This document shows, in pieces, positions 11,261-21,154 of a stretch of 64,000 nucleotides of DNA. Made by a program: the position numbers and the translations under genes. Within the stretch, counting starts at the first letter, position 1. The number at the start of each line of letters is the position of its first letter. Under the pieces are notes generated by a model that worked only from the letters and a program-made list of their open reading frames with translations, did not search any database and was not told the origin of the DNA. Source of the DNA: Rhodovulum visakhapatnamense. Lineage in GTDB: Bacteria > Pseudomonadota > Alphaproteobacteria > Rhodobacterales > Rhodobacteraceae. The DNA lies in assembly GCF_004365965.1 (NCBI RefSeq), contig NZ_SOEB01000014.1:53323-117322 (forward strand), given 5' to 3'.

Positions 11261-11759
11261 CGGCGGCGACCTTGACGCTGATCATGCGGTCGGGATTGGC
11301 CGGCGGCTCGCCCCGGACAATGGCGTCGACATGCTCCATCCCCTCGATCACCCGGCCATAAACGGTGTACTGGCCGTTGAGGAAATGGTTGTCGGCGAAG
11401 TTGATGAAGAACTGCGAATTGGCCGAGTTCGGGTTCGAGGACCGCGCCGCGCCCAGCGTGCCCCGGTCATGGGGCAGCTTGGAAAACTCGGCGGGCAGGT
11501 CGGGCAGGTCGGACCCTCCGGTCCCGGCCCGGCCGGGGTTGTAGTCCTTTTCGGCATTGCCATGCGCAACATCGCCGGTCTGGGCCATGAAGCCCTCGAT
11601 CACGCGGTGGAACACGACATTGTCATAGTCCCCGGCGCGCGCAAGCGCCTTCATCCGCTCGACATGCTTCGGGGCAACCTCGGGCAGAAGCGCGATCACG
11701 ACGCGGCCCCCCTTCAGCTCCATGATGATGGTGTTCTCGGGGTCCTTGATCTCGGTCAT
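11253..11759 (-). CDS. ppiB: Cytosolic cyclophilin-type peptidyl-prolyl isomerase
   Basis: A 168-residue single cyclophilin domain without a signal peptide. It has VVFHRVIEGFMAQTGD, the GTGG segment and NSQFFINFADNHFLNGQYTVYG, all in the usual order for PpiB. The start MTEIKDPENTIIMEL is preceded by GAGGAACC, a good ribosome site. It is first gene of a two-gene unit with the secreted paralogue and is divergent from pgk; the roughly 150 bases between them probably hold both promoters. Confidence 0.93.
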   Translation of the reverse strand: MTEIKDPENTIIMELKGGRVVIALLPEVAPKHVERMKALARAGDYDNVVFHRVIEGFMAQTGDVAHGNAEKDYNPGRAGTGGSDLPDLPAEFSKLPHDRGTLGAARSSNPNSANSQFFINFADNHFLNGQYTVYGRVIEGMEHVDAIVRGEPPANPDRMISVKVAADA

Positions 11760-11906
11760 CGCCGGTTCCTCCTCGGGATCTCTGTCGGGCCGAGACACTA
11801 GTGCGGCGGAAAGGCGATGAAAAGAGGCGCCGACGGGACCGGCCATTGACCTTTCCGGCACTTCGGGCGAATTAACGCCAACGTGAGCCCTTCGGGAGGA
11901 CGACAC

Positions 11907-13097
11907 ATGCCCTGGAAGACCCTCGACGACATGGACCTTGCCGGCAAGGTGGTCCTGGTCCGGGTGGACATCAACGTACCGGTCGAGGATGGCCGGGTGA
12001 CCGACGCGACGCGGATCGAGCGGATCAAGCCGACCGTGGACGACATCCTGAAGGCGGGCGGCAAGCCCGTGCTGCTGGCCCATTTCGGCCGGCCCAAGGG
12101 CAAGGTCGTGCCCGAGATGAGCCTCAAGATCACCCTGCCCGCGCTGGAAGAGGCGTTCGGCCGCGGCGTGATCTTTGCCGACGACTGCATCGGGCTGCCG
12201 GCCAAGCAGGCCGTCGCCGCGCTCAGCGAGGGCGACATCCTGCTGCTGGAAAACACCCGTTTCCACGAGGGCGAGGAAAAGAACGACCCGGCGCTGGCTG
12301 CCGCGATGGCCGCGCTTGGCGACATCTACGTGAACGACGCCTTCTCGGCCGCGCACCGGGCGCATGCCTCGACCGAGGGCATCGCCAAGCTGCTGCCCTC
12401 CTGCGCGGGACGGCTGATGGAGGCCGAGCTGACTGCGCTGGAAGGCGCTCTTGGCAACCCGGCCCGGCCGCTGGTGGCGGTCGTGGGGGGCGCCAAGGTC
12501 TCGACCAAGCTCGATCTTCTGGGCAATCTCGTCGGCAAGGTCGATTTCCTGGTGATCGGCGGCGGCATGGCCAATACCTTCCTGGCCGCCCAGGGCATCA
12601 ATGTCGGCAAGTCGCTGTGCGAACATGACATGGCCGGCACTGCGCGCGACATCAAGGACAAGGCCGATGCCGCGGGCTGCCGGATCGTGCTGCCGGTCGA
12701 CGTGGTGGTCGCGCGCGAATTCCGCGCGGGCGCGGTGAACGAGACCGTTGCGGCCGATGCCTGCCCTGCCGATGCGATGATCCTCGATGCCGGCCCGAAA
12801 TCGGTCGAGCTGATCGAGGAGGTCTTCGCCAAGTGCAAGACGCTGATCTGGAACGGCCCGCTCGGCGCCTTCGAGATCGACCCGTTCGATGCCGCCACCA
12901 ACGCGGCGGCGGCCAAGGCGGCCGAGCTGACCGAAGCCGGGCTGCTGGTGTCGGTCGCGGGCGGCGGCGACACGGTCGCGGCGCTGAACGGCGCAGGCGC
13001 GGCCGAAAAGTTCAGCTATATCTCGACCGCGGGCGGTGCCTTCCTCGAATGGATGGAAGGCAAGACCCTGCCGGGCGTGGCCGCGCTTCAGGACTGA
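11907..13097 (+). CDS. pgk: Phosphoglycerate kinase
   Basis: Catalyses ATP formation from 1,3-bisphosphoglycerate in glycolysis and the reverse step in the Calvin cycle or gluconeogenesis. The 396-residue length is normal. Motifs include [14 protein letters not shown] at the N-terminus, [37 protein letters not shown], and the C-terminal nucleotide loop [12 protein letters not shown]. The ATG at 11907 is chosen because GGGAGGA lies about eight bases upstream; a GTG at 11883 would add eight residues that lack family support. A GC-rich hairpin follows the gene. Confidence 0.98.
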   Translation: MPWKTLDDMDLAGKVVLVRVDINVPVEDGRVTDATRIERIKPTVDDILKAGGKPVLLAHFGRPKGKVVPEMSLKITLPALEEAFGRGVIFADDCIGLPAKQAVAALSEGDILLLENTRFHEGEEKNDPALAAAMAALGDIYVNDAFSAAHRAHASTEGIAKLLPSCAGRLMEAELTALEGALGNPARPLVAVVGGAKVSTKLDLLGNLVGKVDFLVIGGGMANTFLAAQGINVGKSLCEHDMAGTARDIKDKADAAGCRIVLPVDVVVAREFRAGAVNETVAADACPADAMILDAGPKSVELIEEVFAKCKTLIWNGPLGAFEIDPFDAATNAAAAKAAELTEAGLLVSVAGGGDTVAALNGAGAAEKFSYISTAGGAFLEWMEGKTLPGVAALQD

Positions 13098-13133
13098 GCC
13101 GGGTCAGCCCGGCCTGTCCGCCCTGACCCATGA

Positions 13134-13157
13134 ACGGCGGCCCGCCCGGGCCGCCGT
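13134..13157 (+). terminator. Strong GC hairpin after pgk
   Basis: A perfect inverted repeat (ACGGCGGCCCG / CGGGCCGCCGT, two-base gap) without a long T-run lies 36 bases past the pgk stop. It could stop transcription or protect the 3' end. Confidence 0.55.
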
Positions 13158-13257
13158 CATTGTGATGGGCGGCCCCGACTTTTCGATTCACAAGCCGATT
13201 CGCTTGCCCTAGACTGCGGCGGACCGCGCCTGTCGCGCGGCAAGCAGGGGCAGGGTC

Positions 13258-13560
13258 ATGACCGCGGCGCGTCTGCGCCCCGCCTGGGGGGCGCTCGTCT
13301 ATATCGGGATCAGTTTCTCGCTGGCGATGTATTTCACTTTCGCCGCGGTGCAGGGCGATTACGGGCTGTTCCGCCGGATCCAGATCGAGGCCGATGCCGC
13401 CGCGCTCGAAGCCCAGAAGGCCGCGCTCGAGGCCGAACTCGAGGCCGTCTCGAACAAGACCCGGCGGCTGTCGGACGGCTATCTCGACCTCGACCTTCTC
13501 GACGAACGCGCCCGCAGCGTGCTGGGCCTGATCCGCGCCGACGAAATCGTCGTGCGCTGA
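13258..13560 (+). CDS. Septum formation initiator, FtsB/DivIC-like
   Basis: A 100-residue bitopic protein: a short N-terminal cytoplasmic stretch, one membrane helix (residues about 12-33), then a coiled coil rich in Ala/Glu/Leu (EADAAALEAQKAALEAELEA) and a conserved tail with YLDLDLLDERARSVLG. This is the layout of FtsB/DivIC proteins, which bridge FtsL and FtsQ in the divisome. It sits between pgk and pdhA, an arrangement common in alphaproteobacteria. No promoter of its own was recognised. Confidence 0.85.
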   Translation: MTAARLRPAWGALVYIGISFSLAMYFTFAAVQGDYGLFRRIQIEADAAALEAQKAALEAELEAVSNKTRRLSDGYLDLDLLDERARSVLGLIRADEIVVR

Positions 13561-13670
13561 GCGGCCGCGCGCCACATCCCCACAGCTTTCCGTCTCTGGC
13601 CGAAACCGGCCTGCCCGGCCGCGACCGGCAAAAAGCCCTCGCAATCCTGGAATCGCTCTGATATATTTTC

Positions 13671-13684
13671 GTTTAACGTTAAAC
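13671..13684. promoter_or_regulatory. Perfect 14-bp palindrome upstream of pdhA
   Basis: GTTTAACGTTAAAC is a perfect palindrome in an AT-rich island (TATATTTTC precedes it) 29 bases before the pdhA start. Its position suggests an operator overlapping the pdhABC promoter. The cognate regulator is unknown. Confidence 0.5.
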
Positions 13685-13712
13685 CATTTCTGCGCATGGG
13701 AGGCGCCGCCCG

Positions 13713-14723
13713 ATGGCCACGCGAAAACCGCCCGCGAAACCGAACACCTCCAAGGAAGAATTGCTGACCTTCTACCGCGAGATGCTGCTGATCCGGCGCT
13801 TCGAGGAGAAGGCCGGCCAGCTTTACGGCATGGGGCTGATCGGCGGGTTCTGCCACCTCTATATCGGCCAGGAAGCGGTCGTCGTCGGGCTTGAGGCCGC
13901 GGCAGAAGAGGGCGACAAGCGCGTCACCTCGTATCGCGACCACGGCCATATGCTGGCCTGCGGCATGGACCCCAAGGGGGTGATGGCCGAATTGACGGGC
14001 CGCGAGGGCGGTTATTCCAAGGGCAAGGGCGGCTCGATGCACATGTTCTCGAAGGAGCGCCATTTCTATGGCGGCCACGGGATCGTGGGCGCCCAGGTGC
14101 CGATCGGCGCGGGGCTGGCCTTCTCGGACAAGTACAAGGGCAACGGCCGGGTGACATTCGCCTATTTCGGCGACGGCGCCGCCAACCAGGGCCAGGTCGC
14201 GGAAACCTACAACATGGCCCAGCTCTGGTCGCTGCCGGTGATCTTCGTGATCGAGAACAACCAGTATGCCATGGGCACCTCGGTCAAGCGCTCGACCATG
14301 AGCCCCGATTTCTGGGAACGCGGCGCCTCCTACGGCATCGCGGGCGAGGCGGTCGACGGCATGGACGTGCTGGCGGTCAAGGCCGCGGGCGAGAAGGCCG
14401 TCGCCCACTGCCGCGCGGGCAAGGGCCCCTATATCCTGGAAATCATGACCTACCGCTATCGCGGCCACTCGATGTCTGACCCCGCGAAGTACCGCTCGCG
14501 CGAGGAGGTGCAGAAGATCCGCGAGGAACGCGACGCCATCGAGCATGTGCGCGAGCTGATCCTGCAGGGCAAGCACGCGACCGAGGACGAGCTGAAGGAG
14601 ATCGACAAGGAGATCAAGGCCGTCGTGAACGAGGCCGCCGAGTTCGCCAAGGAAAGCCCCGAACCCGCTCTCGACGAGCTTTACACCGACATCTACGCCG
14701 ACACGGCGCCGCAGAACGCCTGA
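13713..14723 (+). CDS. pdhA: Pyruvate dehydrogenase E1 component, alpha subunit
   Basis: With PdhB it decarboxylates pyruvate using thiamine diphosphate and reductively acetylates lipoyl groups. The 336-residue protein has the E1-alpha pattern: [26 protein letters not shown], a [12 protein letters not shown] block, and the ThDP motif GDGAANQGQ...NNQYAMGTS. The phosphorylation-loop region is [11 protein letters not shown]. The start has GGGAGG about eight bases upstream. It is first of a tight pdhA-pdhB-pdhC operon (gaps of 16 and 10 bases). Confidence 0.97.
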   Translation: MATRKPPAKPNTSKEELLTFYREMLLIRRFEEKAGQLYGMGLIGGFCHLYIGQEAVVVGLEAAAEEGDKRVTSYRDHGHMLACGMDPKGVMAELTGREGGYSKGKGGSMHMFSKERHFYGGHGIVGAQVPIGAGLAFSDKYKGNGRVTFAYFGDGAANQGQVAETYNMAQLWSLPVIFVIENNQYAMGTSVKRSTMSPDFWERGASYGIAGEAVDGMDVLAVKAAGEKAVAHCRAGKGPYILEIMTYRYRGHSMSDPAKYRSREEVQKIREERDAIEHVRELILQGKHATEDELKEIDKEIKAVVNEAAEFAKESPEPALDELYTDIYADTAPQNA

Positions 14724-14739
14724 GCGAGGAGAGACAGAC

Positions 14740-16122
14740 ATGGCAACGGAAATCCTGATGCCCGCGCTTTCCCCGACGATGGAAGAGGGCACTCTGGCGA
14801 AATGGCTGGTCAAGGAGGGCGACACCGTCTCGGCGGGCGACATCCTGGCCGAGATCGAGACCGACAAGGCGACGATGGAATTCGAGGCCGTCGACGAGGG
14901 CCTGATCGGCAAGATCCTGATCGAGGCCGGCACCGAAGGCGTGAAGGTCAACACCCCCATCGCCGTGCTGGTCGAAGAGGGCGAAGATGCCGACGCCGCC
15001 GTCAAGGCGGCGCAGGAGGCCGCGCCCGCGGCCGACGCGGACGGCAAGGCGGCCTCCGGCGGAGGCTCCGCGCCGTCCGCCCCCGCCGAACCGAAACGCG
15101 CCCGGCCGGTGGCCGAACCCGAGATCCCCGAAGGCACGAAGATGAAATCGACCACGGTCCGCGAGGCGCTGCGCGATGCCATGGCCGAAGAGATGCGCCG
15201 CGACGGCGACGTCTTCCTGATGGGCGAGGAGGTCGCCGAATACCAAGGCGCCTACAAGATCAGCCAGGGGCTGCTTGACGAATTCGGCTCCAGGCGGGTG
15301 ATCGACACCCCGATCACCGAACATGGCTTTGCCGGTCTCGGCGTCGGCGCGGCCTTCGGCGGCCTGCGCCCCATCGTCGAGTTCATGACCTTCAACTTCG
15401 CCATGCAGGCCGTCGACCAGATCATCAACTCGGCCGCCAAGACGCTGTACATGTCGGGCGGCCAGATGGGCTGCCCCATCGTTTTCCGCGGCCCGAACGG
15501 CGCCGCCGCCCGGGTCGCCGCCCAGCACAGCCAGGACTATGCCGCCTGGTATGCCCATATCCCCGGCCTCAAGGTGGTCCAGCCCTATTCGGCCGCCGAT
15601 GCCAAGGGCCTGCTGAAAACCGCGATCCGCGACCCGAACCCGGTGATCTTCCTTGAAAACGAGATCCTCTACGGCCGCAGCTTCGAGGTTCCGGTGCTCG
15701 ACGATTTCACCATCCCCTTCGGCAAGGCCCGGATCTGGCGCGAGGGCAAGGATGTGACGCTGGTCAGCTTCGGCATCGGCATGGCCCATACGCTCGAGGC
15801 CGCCGATGCGCTGGCCAAGGAAGGCATCGAGGCCGAGGTGATCGACCTGCGCACGCTGCGCCCGCTCGACACCGCGACGGTGATCGAAAGCGTCAAGAAG
15901 ACCAACCGCTGCGTCACCGTCGAGGAAGGTTTCCCGGTCTGCTCGATCGGCAACCACATCTCGGCGGTGCTGATGCAGGAAGCCTTCGACTGGCTCGACG
16001 CGCCGGTGATCAACTGCACCGGCAAGGACGTGCCGATGCCCTATGCGGCGAACCTGGAAAAGCTGGCGCTGGTGACCGCGAAAGAGGTCGTCGAAGCCGC
16101 CCGCGCTGTGACCTACCGCTGA
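14740..16122 (+). CDS. pdhB: Pyruvate dehydrogenase E1 component, beta subunit with N-terminal lipoyl domain
   Basis: A 460-residue fusion: residues 1-82 form a lipoyl domain with lipoylated Lys43 in ETDKATMEF, then an Ala/acid-rich linker (about 85-130), then the E1-beta catalytic domain beginning [17 protein letters not shown] and containing [18 protein letters not shown] and [17 protein letters not shown] segments. The extra lipoyl domain on E1-beta is a known alphaproteobacterial trait. The lipoyl domain is 69 of 82 residues identical to that of the next gene, pdhC, implying recent duplication or gene conversion. Confidence 0.97.
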   Translation: MATEILMPALSPTMEEGTLAKWLVKEGDTVSAGDILAEIETDKATMEFEAVDEGLIGKILIEAGTEGVKVNTPIAVLVEEGEDADAAVKAAQEAAPAADADGKAASGGGSAPSAPAEPKRARPVAEPEIPEGTKMKSTTVREALRDAMAEEMRRDGDVFLMGEEVAEYQGAYKISQGLLDEFGSRRVIDTPITEHGFAGLGVGAAFGGLRPIVEFMTFNFAMQAVDQIINSAAKTLYMSGGQMGCPIVFRGPNGAAARVAAQHSQDYAAWYAHIPGLKVVQPYSAADAKGLLKTAIRDPNPVIFLENEILYGRSFEVPVLDDFTIPFGKARIWREGKDVTLVSFGIGMAHTLEAADALAKEGIEAEVIDLRTLRPLDTATVIESVKKTNRCVTVEEGFPVCSIGNHISAVLMQEAFDWLDAPVINCTGKDVPMPYAANLEKLALVTAKEVVEAARAVTYR

Positions 16123-16132
16123 GGAGACCGGC

Positions 16133-17455
16133 ATGCCCACCGAAATCCTGATGCCCGCCCTCTCTCCGACCATGGAGGAAGGCACGCTCGCGAAATGGCT
16201 GGTCAAGGAAGGCGACACCGTCGCTTCCGGCGACCTCATCGCCGAGATCGAGACCGACAAGGCCACGATGGAATTCGAGGCCGTCGACGACGGCCGGATC
16301 GGCAAGCTGCTGGTCGCGGCCGGAACCGAGGGCGTGAAGGTCAACACCCCCATCGCCATCCTGCTGGAGGACGGCGAAAGCGAGGACGACATCGACAACA
16401 ACGCGTCCCCGTCGAAACCGGCCCCGGAGGCTGCGCCCGCAGCCGACGCGGGCGGCAAGGCGGCCCCCGACAGGGGCCCCGCGCCGGCCGCCGCCCCGCC
16501 CGCGCCCGGCGCCACCGATGGCCAACGGATCTTCGCCTCGCCGCTCGCGCGCCGGATCGCGGCCGAGAAGGGTCTCGACCTGACCGCGATCGCGGGCTCG
16601 GGCCCACGCGGGCGTATCGTCAAAGCCGATGTCGAGGCCGCGACCGCCCCCGCCGCGAAACCCGCGACGGCCGAGGCGCCCCAGACCTCCGCCCCCCCGC
16701 AGGCCGCCGCCGCCCAGGCCGCCGGGCTATCGCCGGACGCGGTCGCGCGGATGTATGAAGGGCGCGCCTACGAGGTCGTCCCCCTCGACGGCATGCGCAA
16801 GACCATCGCCGCCCGCCTGACCGAGGCCAAGCAGACCATCCCGCATTTCTACCTGCGCCGCGACATCCGGCTCGACGCGCTGCTCGACTTCCGCAGCACG
16901 CTCAATGCACAGTTGGGCCCCCGAGGCGTCAAGCTTTCGGTCAACGACTTTATCATCAAGGCCTGCGCGCTGGCGCTCCAGCAGGTGCCCAGGGCCAATG
17001 CAGTCTGGGCCGGCGACCGCATCCTGCAACTGAAACCCTCCGATGTGGCGGTCGCGGTCGCCATCGAGGGCGGGCTCTTCACGCCCGTCCTGAAGGATGC
17101 CGAGACCAAGTCGCTCAGCCAGCTTTCGAAAGAGATGAAAGATCTGGCGACCCGCGCCCGCGACCGCAAGCTCGCGCCGCAGGAGTATCAGGGCGGCAGC
17201 TTCGCGATTTCCAATCTCGGGATGTTCGGGATCGACAATTTCGACGCGGTGATCAACCCGCCCCATGGCGCGATTCTCGCGGTCGGCGCGGGCGTGAAGA
17301 AACCCGTCGTCAACGAGGCCGGAGAGATCGAGGTCGCGACCGTCATGTCGGTCACGCTCAGCGTCGATCACCGGGTGATCGACGGGGCGCTTGGCGCCGA
17401 GTTGCTGCAGGCGATCCGGGACAATCTGGAAAACCCGCTCGCCATGCTGGCCTGA
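16133..17455 (+). CDS. pdhC: Dihydrolipoamide acetyltransferase, E2 of pyruvate dehydrogenase
   Basis: Core acetyltransferase that passes acetyl groups to CoA. The 440-residue protein has one lipoyl domain (Lys43 in ETDKATMEF), an Ala/Pro linker, a peripheral subunit-binding domain ([35 protein letters not shown]), a second Ala/Pro linker, then the catalytic domain with active site [14 protein letters not shown] near the C-terminus. No lipoamide dehydrogenase (E3) gene follows, so E3 is encoded elsewhere. A perfect 16-bp inverted repeat closes the operon. Confidence 0.97.
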   Translation: MPTEILMPALSPTMEEGTLAKWLVKEGDTVASGDLIAEIETDKATMEFEAVDDGRIGKLLVAAGTEGVKVNTPIAILLEDGESEDDIDNNASPSKPAPEAAPAADAGGKAAPDRGPAPAAAPPAPGATDGQRIFASPLARRIAAEKGLDLTAIAGSGPRGRIVKADVEAATAPAAKPATAEAPQTSAPPQAAAAQAAGLSPDAVARMYEGRAYEVVPLDGMRKTIAARLTEAKQTIPHFYLRRDIRLDALLDFRSTLNAQLGPRGVKLSVNDFIIKACALALQQVPRANAVWAGDRILQLKPSDVAVAVAIEGGLFTPVLKDAETKSLSQLSKEMKDLATRARDRKLAPQEYQGGSFAISNLGMFGIDNFDAVINPPHGAILAVGAGVKKPVVNEAGEIEVATVMSVTLSVDHRVIDGALGAELLQAIRDNLENPLAMLA

Positions 17456-17461
17456 GCCCGC

Positions 17462-17500
17462 CCCCGGCCCTGCAGGATCGCCGGTCCTGCAGGGCCGGGG
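17462..17500. terminator. Perfect 16-bp inverted repeat between pdhC and the convergent EEP gene
   Basis: Arms at 17462-17477 and 17485-17500 (CCCCGGCCCTGCAGGA and its exact complement, loop of seven) lie two bases before the end of the opposing gene. It lacks a T-run but probably serves as a two-way terminator. Confidence 0.65.
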
Positions 17501-17502
17501 CC

Positions 17503-18525
17503 TTATCCCGTCAACGGCTTGCTCAACTCGACCCAGATCGGGCGGTGATCGCTCGGGCGCTGGGTTCGCGCGGCGCCGGACCCGTCCAGTTCCGCCTCAT
17601 AGGCGTCATGGGCGATCCCGGCTGCCTGTACCCAGGGCGCAAGCCCCGGCGAGATCGCGAAATGATCCAGCAAAAGCGGCCGGTCGGGCACCTCGTCGAC
17701 GAAATCGTCGAAGCGCGCGGTGAACAGCGCCGCAGGCGGCACATGGGCCAGCAGCGGATGGCGGAAGATCAGCTCGGGCGTGAAGGTGGACCCCAGCACG
17801 ATATCGGCCACGTTATGGGTCAGATAGCTCCGCTCGAAGAAATCCGTCCCCGGCCCGTCGTTCCAGTCTCCGGTGACCACGATCCGCGCCGCCGGGTCGT
17901 CCGTCACCAGCGTGTCGAGATAGGCACGCAGCCGGAAGCCCTCGGCCGAAATGCGCCTGCGCGCCAGCAAGGCCGCCACCACGAATTCCTGCCGCCGCAC
18001 CGGATCGCGCCAGAGCGCCTCGCCGCCATGGACATATTTCGACTTGGTGTGCAGCACGACGACCCGGACCGGCGCGCCGCCCACCGGGTCGATATCGACC
18101 ACCAGCGGCAGCCGGGTAAAGTCATAGCCCTGCAACAGCATGTCGCCATTGACGTCCGCCGCCCAGGGCTCGGTCAGCGCCAAGGTCGCGGCATCGCGCG
18201 CCCGCTCGACCGCGCGCACCAGCCCGTCCCGGCGGCGCAGCACGTAAAGCTTCTGCGCGCCCCCGTCGGAACCGATCAGCGCCTCAAAGCGCAGCCCGTC
18301 GGCATCCGACAGAAACTCGTCGAGAAACAACGCCATCTCGGCCTCGGCGCTGGGGCCTTCCTGCAGACACAGAAGATCGGGCGCCAGCGCGTCGATCACT
18401 GCGGCGGCCTTGCGGGCACAGGTCCGCGCCTCGTCCGCCGACAGCTCGTTCGAGCCCCAGCGCGGCCGGGCATTGCCCGAAAACCACTTGTTCATCCATT
18501 CGAGATTCCAGTCGACGATTTTCAC
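17503..18525 (-). CDS. Endonuclease/exonuclease/phosphatase (EEP) family protein
   Basis: A 340-residue protein with the metal-dependent EEP fold: VDWNLEWMNKWF at the start, LLCLQEGPS (catalytic Glu), VVTGDWNDGPGTDFFE (Asp/Asn pair) and the C-terminal SDHRPIWVELS with the Asp-His dyad. No signal peptide, so probably cytosolic. EEP members cleave DNA, RNA, phosphoinositides or nucleotides; this one has no close named homologue that I recognise, so the substrate is open. It is convergent with pdhC. Confidence 0.8.
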   Translation of the reverse strand: MKIVDWNLEWMNKWFSGNARPRWGSNELSADEARTCARKAAAVIDALAPDLLCLQEGPSAEAEMALFLDEFLSDADGLRFEALIGSDGGAQKLYVLRRRDGLVRAVERARDAATLALTEPWAADVNGDMLLQGYDFTRLPLVVDIDPVGGAPVRVVVLHTKSKYVHGGEALWRDPVRRQEFVVAALLARRRISAEGFRLRAYLDTLVTDDPAARIVVTGDWNDGPGTDFFERSYLTHNVADIVLGSTFTPELIFRHPLLAHVPPAALFTARFDDFVDEVPDRPLLLDHFAISPGLAPWVQAAGIAHDAYEAELDGSGAARTQRPSDHRPIWVELSKPLTG

Positions 18526-18594
18526 GCCCGCCTCCCCTGCGACCGATGACCCAAGGGAAGCCTAGCACAGCCGCGCGACTTGCGGGTGACGCGA

Positions 18595-21117
18595 TCAGAA
18601 CCGGTCGAGCAGGCGCCGGAGGTAGTCGAGTTCGAGATCGGGGCGGTTCTGTTCGCCCGAGCGGCGGCGGATCTCGTCCAGCAGATCGCGGGCGCGGCGG
18701 TAGACATCCTCGCCCTGCAGCATGCTGTCCTCGGTGCCGACCTGCCCGGTCGAGCCCGGCGCGCGGCCCAGCGGGTCGCGGCGTTCGCCGCCGGCATCGG
18801 CCCGGCCCATGCCCTGACCGTCCTCGCCGCCCTCCTGCCGGTTCTGGGCCAGCGCGTCGCCCAGATTGCGCATGCCCTCGCGGAGCGCCTCCATCGCCTC
18901 GGCCTGATCGTCCAGCGCCCCGGCCAGATCGTTGTCGCGCAGCGCCCGCTCGGCCTCGTCCATCGCCCGGCCGGCGCGGTCCAGCGCCTCGCGCGTGGCC
19001 TCGCTCTCGGGCGAGGCGCCAAGACCGGGCAGGCCCTGCTGCTGGCGTTCCAGTTCGCGGCGCAGCGCGTCCTGACGGTCGGCGAGGCCTTGCGCTCCGC
19101 CCTGCCCCTGGCCCGGCTCGCCTTCGCCCTGCCCTTGCTGACCTTGACCCTGCTGGCCCTCGCCCTGCTGGCCGCCGGGGTTGAACTGGTCCTGCAGGTC
19201 GCGGAAGGCATCGTCGGACAGGCCCTGCTGGTCGCGCAGCGTTTCTGCCAGCCCCTCCATCGCCTGCTGGCCCGGAGACGACCCGCCCGGACCTTGCGTG
19301 ACCTGCATGTTCTCCATCATCTGCTGGAGCATCTGCAAAAGCTGCTGGGCCTCGTCCATCCGGCCCTCTTCCATCAGCTGCTGCAGCCGGTCCAGCATCT
19401 GCTGAAGCTGATCGCCGGTGATTTCCTGCGTCTCGCCATTCCGGGCCTGCTCCTGACCGTTCTCCTGCTGCTGCTGGGCCAGCTGGCGCATGTAGTCCTG
19501 CATCGCCTCGCGCAGCTCGTCCATCAGTTGGGCGATCTCAGCGTCGCTGGCGCCGTTCTTCATCGCCTCGGCCAGCCGTTCCTGCGCACGGCGCAGCCGT
19601 TCGGCGGCGTCCGACAGGTCGCCCTGCTCGATCAGCACGGCGATGTCCCAAAGCGCCTTGGCCAGTTCGGTCTGGGTCTCGGCGGTCAGCGCGGCGGCCG
19701 AAGCCTCGAGCCGCCGGATCGCCACGCGAAGCTGCAGATAGGCGCTTTCGTTGCGGAAGATCTCGTCGGGCCGGTAGCTGACCGCGCGCAGGATCTGCGC
19801 GACTTCGGGGGCGTTCGCCCGCGCCCAAAGCAGCGCCTGGCGCTGTTCGATCACCGCGCGCGCCAGCGGATCGAAGAACCTCCGCCCGGGCAGCACCATC
19901 TCGACGGGGGCCGACACGCCCCGCTGGCCCAGCGCATCCTCGGCCGCCAGCTCGATCCGGACCGGGAGCCCCGCCCAGGGGTGTTCGGACAGGTTCTCGA
20001 CCAGGGTTTCGGTGAATTGCCGCCGGTCGCCGGAAATCGGCATCGGCAGATCCAGCACCAGCGGCTCGCGCGGGTCGGGATCGGCGGCCAGGCCATAGCG
20101 GCGGTCGGCGCGGGCCAGATCGAGCGTGATCGTCGCCTCGCCCCGGGTCACGCCGTAATCGTCGCTGGCCGAGAAGGGTTGCTTCATCTCGCCATCGGCC
20201 GCGACGTCCAGATCGCCGGTCAGCCGGATTTCCGGGCGGATATCGCGGCTCAGCACGATCTGCCAGGCGCGGCCGCCGGGGCCGTCGATTTCGACGCGGC
20301 CGTCCTTCACCACCTCGAAGCTTTGCGCCATGGCGTCGGTGCCCTCGGGCGGCGGGGCCTCGGCCCCCTCTTCGCGGCCCGAGACGGTTTCGGTCACGCC
20401 AAGCGCGCCCACCGCGCCGTAAAGCCTTAAGGTAATCCGGCTGCCCTGAGGCACGGCCAGTGCGTCATCGGTGATGTCGTTCAGATAAAGGCTGGGTTTT
20501 CCGGTATAGGCCGGGGGCTCGATCCAGCCCTCCCATGTCGGTCCGGCGGCAAGCGCCGGGCCGCCTTGCCCCAGATCGGCGACACTGGCCACGCGCAGGA
20601 AGGACCCGAAGACCAGCGCCACGGTAAAGGCGATCAGCGCCACATGGCGCAGACCGTAGGGGTCGCGCGACGAAAGCCGCAGATCGGGGGGAACCGCGCG
20701 CGCGTGTTGCACCCGCCGGGCCATGCGCGCGATATGGGCGCGCCAGACCGCCTCGGAGGCGGGATCGCCCGCGCCGATGGCCTGACTGTCGGAAAGGGCC
20801 GAGATGGGCCGCCCAGGCAGCGTCCGGTCGAGCCGGTCAAGCGCCTCGGCCCGGCTTGGCCGCTGAAAGCCGCGGACGCCGTAGACGACCGTCGCCAGAA
20901 GCACGGCCAGCAGCGCGCCCCCCAGCCCCAGCGCGGTCCCGCGGGTCAGCAGGTCATGCAGCCCGAAGGCAAGGGCCGATGCGATCAGCAGAAGAAGGCT
21001 CGCCAGCGGCCAGAAGGCCCGGCACAGACGCTCGGCCAAAAGGCCCGCCCAGGTCAGGCGCAGCGGCCAGCGCAGGTGGGTGAGGGCGTCGTCGGGGATC
21101 GGCGTGCGCTCGGTCAT
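18595..21117 (-). CDS. TIGR02302/DUF4175-family membrane protein
   Basis: An 840-residue protein with two N-terminal membrane helices (about residues 35-70), a third near 155-175, an extracytoplasmic beta-rich region, then a long helical region. From about residue 545 to 690 it is extremely rich in Gln, Glu, Gly and Met (QQQQENGQEQ, QGQGQQGQGEGEPGQG), followed by another helical part ending in LELDYLRRLLDRF. This is the layout of the alphaproteobacterial TIGR02302 family, whose function is not known. It lies just downstream of lysA with a 37-base gap, as commonly seen. Confidence 0.85.
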   Translation of the reverse strand: MTERTPIPDDALTHLRWPLRLTWAGLLAERLCRAFWPLASLLLLIASALAFGLHDLLTRGTALGLGGALLAVLLATVVYGVRGFQRPSRAEALDRLDRTLPGRPISALSDSQAIGAGDPASEAVWRAHIARMARRVQHARAVPPDLRLSSRDPYGLRHVALIAFTVALVFGSFLRVASVADLGQGGPALAAGPTWEGWIEPPAYTGKPSLYLNDITDDALAVPQGSRITLRLYGAVGALGVTETVSGREEGAEAPPPEGTDAMAQSFEVVKDGRVEIDGPGGRAWQIVLSRDIRPEIRLTGDLDVAADGEMKQPFSASDDYGVTRGEATITLDLARADRRYGLAADPDPREPLVLDLPMPISGDRRQFTETLVENLSEHPWAGLPVRIELAAEDALGQRGVSAPVEMVLPGRRFFDPLARAVIEQRQALLWARANAPEVAQILRAVSYRPDEIFRNESAYLQLRVAIRRLEASAAALTAETQTELAKALWDIAVLIEQGDLSDAAERLRRAQERLAEAMKNGASDAEIAQLMDELREAMQDYMRQLAQQQQENGQEQARNGETQEITGDQLQQMLDRLQQLMEEGRMDEAQQLLQMLQQMMENMQVTQGPGGSSPGQQAMEGLAETLRDQQGLSDDAFRDLQDQFNPGGQQGEGQQGQGQQGQGEGEPGQGQGGAQGLADRQDALRRELERQQQGLPGLGASPESEATREALDRAGRAMDEAERALRDNDLAGALDDQAEAMEALREGMRNLGDALAQNRQEGGEDGQGMGRADAGGERRDPLGRAPGSTGQVGTEDSMLQGEDVYRRARDLLDEIRRRSGEQNRPDLELDYLRRLLDRF

Positions 21118-21154
21118 GCTCCCATCCGGCGGCGGACCCGGGCGGGGTGCCGGG

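Noticed and set aside
13479..16623. Two long minus-strand open frames opposite pdhA, pdhB and pdhC
   Set aside because: Shadow frames rich in Gly/Ala/Ser/His; the pdh genes are unequivocal.
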